Origin: an uncultured Chloroflexota bacterium
GTDB taxonomy: Bacteria; Chloroflexota; Dehalococcoidia; CAUJGQ01
Length of the DNA stretch: 7,235 bases
Direction: 5' to 3'
Assembly: GCA_937879875.1 (NCBI GenBank)
Contig: CALFMN010000230.1
Span: forward strand, 1 to 7,235
Shown: in pieces, positions 5,817 to 7,235 of the stretch
How the letters are laid out: every line of letters begins with the position of its first letter
Numbering within the stretch: the first letter of the stretch is position 1
Notes under the pieces: model-generated
Databases searched by the model: none
Seen by the model: the letters and a program-made list of their open reading frames with translations, nothing else
Told to the model about the DNA's origin: nothing
Position numbers and translations under genes: made by a program

Positions 5817-6311
5817 ATGGCTGAATACCGCGGCATGCAACTGCAAGTTGCGCCCAACGATCTCGAGAATCAGGGCTACTTCGAGGCGGCGCGCCGGCAC
5901 CGTCTGGCGATGAAGGCCTGCAATGCCTGCAACCGGCTGCGCTGGGAGCCGGGTCCCGGCTGCCCCTGGTGCCAGAGCCTCACGTGGCACTGGCAGGAGG
6001 TGAGCGGCAGGGGGACGATCTACAGCTATCAGGTCGTCTGCCAGGCGATTCAGACCGGCTTCCGCGAATGGGCGCCGTATCCGATCGTGCTGGTCGAGCT
6101 GGACGAGCAGCGCGGCGAGCCGACCGCGGATGAGGCGCTGCGCGTGGTCATGAACCTCGTCGATGTGAGCTTCGCGGCAGAGAAGCAGGAGAACGTCGCC
6201 ATCGGCAAGCGGGTTGAGGTCACGTTCATCGACCTGGACGATTTCACCCTGCCGCAGTGGCGGCTGGCGGCGGAGCAGCCGGTGAGCGGGTTGTGGCAGT
6301 TCCCTTTGTAA
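5817..6311 (+). CDS. DUF35 zinc-ribbon/OB-fold acyl-CoA-associated protein
   Basis: This 164-residue protein has the two-part DUF35 layout. An N-terminal helical segment (YFEAARRHRLAMKAC) leads into a rubredoxin-like zinc ribbon with C35-x2-C38 and C49-x2-C52. A C-terminal OB-fold follows (about 60-150, from GRGTIYSYQVV to IGKRVEVTFIDLDD). DUF35 proteins partner with thiolases, HMG-CoA synthase and Ltp-type aldolases, bridging subunits or holding the CoA moiety, and the thiolase-like gene just upstream fits that role. The start is fixed by GGAGG six bases before the ATG at 5817. A longer frame reaching back to 5700 would translate the inverted repeat and is rejected. All four zinc ligands are intact. 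Its 3' end overlaps the next gene by 19 bases if that gene starts at 6293, suggesting coupled translation. Confidence 0.9.
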   Translation: MAEYRGMQLQVAPNDLENQGYFEAARRHRLAMKACNACNRLRWEPGPGCPWCQSLTWHWQEVSGRGTIYSYQVVCQAIQTGFREWAPYPIVLVELDEQRGEPTADEALRVVMNLVDVSFAAEKQENVAIGKRVEVTFIDLDDFTLPQWRLAAEQPVSGLWQFPL

Positions 6312-6985
6312 GGCGAGCCGGCCGCGCATGCGCATGCGCTGTGGCGCCGCTGTTTGCGCTGGCCTGTGCCGGCCTGTTGGCGGCGTGCGGCGGCAGCTCC
6401 AACAAGGCAAACCAGCCGCCACGTCCGCCGCGGCCCGACTTCGTCACGCCGCGATCGCGCAATAACCCGCCCGCGCCGCCCGGCCTCGGCGCGCGGCTGC
6501 CGGTTCTCAGCGACACGATCATCGCCACCGCCGCGGCGCCGGCGTACAACAGCGATCCGCCCACATCGGGGCCGCACCTGGACACAGCGCCGCGCCGCGG
6601 CATCTACGCCAACCCGCTGCCCAGCGAGGCCTTGCCCGCCTTCCTGGCGCGCGGCGGCGTCGAGGTGTTGTACAACGCCAGCGCTTCGCCGGACGTGGTG
6701 CGGGCGCTGACGGAGATCGTCAACGCCGAAATCGACCGCGACCCCGGCCTGGTGCTGCTGGCGCCGCGCCCGCAGATGCCGTGCCAGGTAACGGTCACGG
6801 CCTGGGCACAGATCATCGCCTTCGGCGCCGCGGGCTGCCAGCCGGGCTCGCAGGGCCACACCTTCAACGCCGGCTCGGTCGACGATGCCCTGATCCGCCA
6901 GTTCATCGAGCGCAGCATGTGCAGCTACGACCCGGACAACGTCTGCGGGCAGGGTCCGCACGGCCTGCCCACCCCTGGCGGCTAG
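6293..6985 (+). CDS. DUF3105 lipoprotein
   Basis: The 230-residue product begins with a lipoprotein signal peptide: basic n-region (FVRRAGR), hydrophobic core (VAPLFALACAGL) and lipobox L-A-A-C with acylated Cys32, followed by Gly-Gly-Ser and a Pro-rich linker. The domain carries the DUF3105 signature YNSDPPTSGPH (85-95), an RGIY motif, and a later AWAQIIAF segment (170-177). The usual His-containing LEHG stretch of this family reads LARGGVEVLYN here (118-128), so that histidine is missing. The mature part holds four further cysteines (C164, C182, C210, C218). The function of DUF3105 is unknown; it is an exported, membrane-anchored protein. The GTG at 6293 is preferred because GGTGA lies seven bases upstream and it gives a normal-length signal peptide. 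A GTG at 6257 would overlap the DUF35 gene more deeply and lacks a Shine-Dalgarno. The start is moderately certain and the family call strong. Confidence 0.88.
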   Translation: MAVPFVRRAGRACACAVAPLFALACAGLLAACGGSSNKANQPPRPPRPDFVTPRSRNNPPAPPGLGARLPVLSDTIIATAAAPAYNSDPPTSGPHLDTAPRRGIYANPLPSEALPAFLARGGVEVLYNASASPDVVRALTEIVNAEIDRDPGLVLLAPRPQMPCQVTVTAWAQIIAFGAAGCQPGSQGHTFNAGSVDDALIRQFIERSMCSYDPDNVCGQGPHGLPTPGG

Positions 6986-7011
6986 AGCCTATTCTGAACT
7001 TGAGGCCCGCC

Positions 7012-7035
7012 GCGACCGCCCAAGGGGGCGCACGC
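7012..7035 (+). terminator. Possible hairpin terminator after the DUF3105 gene
   Basis: CGCCC (7017-7021) pairs with GGGCG (7026-7030) around an AAGG loop, and GCG/CGC (7012-7014, 7033-7035) extends the stem past two mismatches. It begins 26 bases after the DUF3105 stop, which fits transcription termination. The U-tract is absent, so the call is tentative. Confidence 0.3.
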
Positions 7036-7235
7036 TTCAGCCGCCAGCCGTCGCTACGCCCAGCAGAACCCCAAACGTGGCGCAGCAACGGCATGATCGG
7101 TTGCGGATTCTGCAGCCAAGGACCCGGAGATACGCTGAAAGTGCATAACAGCCTCCAGTGTCGGCTCTCCCTCCCTGCGCGGCTCATCGTTACCCAGATT
7201 GTGTAACAGTGGGGGCACGGCGGCGCCGGAGCTGC
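7036..7235. other. Intergenic, nothing recognised
   Basis: No frame on either strand here shows a recognisable protein, ribosome binding site or RNA gene. The base composition is a little less GC-rich around 7085-7205, as expected for an intergenic or promoter stretch. The neighbour to the right is outside the window. Confidence 0.5.

Noticed and set aside
6903..7187. 94-residue minus-strand frame at the right end
   Set aside because: It overlaps the DUF3105 gene end, has no ribosome binding site or recognisable motif, and looks like a chance frame.

Overview
This is a high-GC bacterial segment with six well-supported protein genes in two opposed blocks. The combination points to a Chloroflexota-like (Thermomicrobia/Ktedonobacteria-type or uncultured soil) genome: a divergent Lgt carrying GRIGDFINGEHW, a YNSxPPTSGPH (DUF3105) lipoprotein, a ResA/ResB-type cytochrome c maturation pair, and a thiolase-like/DUF35 pair. 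That assignment is inferred from gene style; no rRNA or marker gene confirms it.

Left block, minus strand, in transcription order. A membrane-anchored TlpA/ResA-like thioredoxin (3263-3937) comes first, then resB (1246-3003), then lgt (206-1129). The first two belong together: ResA-type thioredoxins keep apocytochrome c haem-binding cysteines reduced, and ResB with ResC/CcsA exports and attaches haem. ResC is not in the window. lgt attaches diacylglycerol to lipoprotein cysteines. The 259-base tlpA-resB gap is packed with short repeats: an AGTGRRY heptamer array, a hairpin followed by TTAGGGGTGAGGG, and a small hairpin.

Centre. A 532-base divergent gap separates tlpA from the plus-strand genes. 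It holds a likely tlpA promoter near 4048-4076. It also holds a compact inverted-repeat element (4108-4407, core 4120-4400) whose ends pair over 27 positions with one mismatch and which encloses at least five further hairpins. It could be a non-coding mobile repeat (BIME/MITE-like) or a structured RNA leader of the thiolase-like gene.

Right block, plus strand. A 402-residue thiolase-like protein of the lipid-transfer-protein/SCP2-thiolase type (4470-5678) is followed, after a repeat-derived inverted repeat, by a 164-residue DUF35 zinc-ribbon/OB-fold protein (5817-6311). Such pairs form complexes acting on acyl-CoA thioesters. Overlapping the DUF35 end is a DUF3105 lipoprotein (6293-6985) with a classical LAAC lipobox, so it is a predicted substrate of the lgt product encoded in the same window. 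The last 250 bases hold no convincing gene.

The points most worth a second look are the multibranched inverted-repeat element, the Lgt whose E. coli-essential positions are all substituted, and the thiolase-like protein with Gly where the nucleophilic Cys should be.
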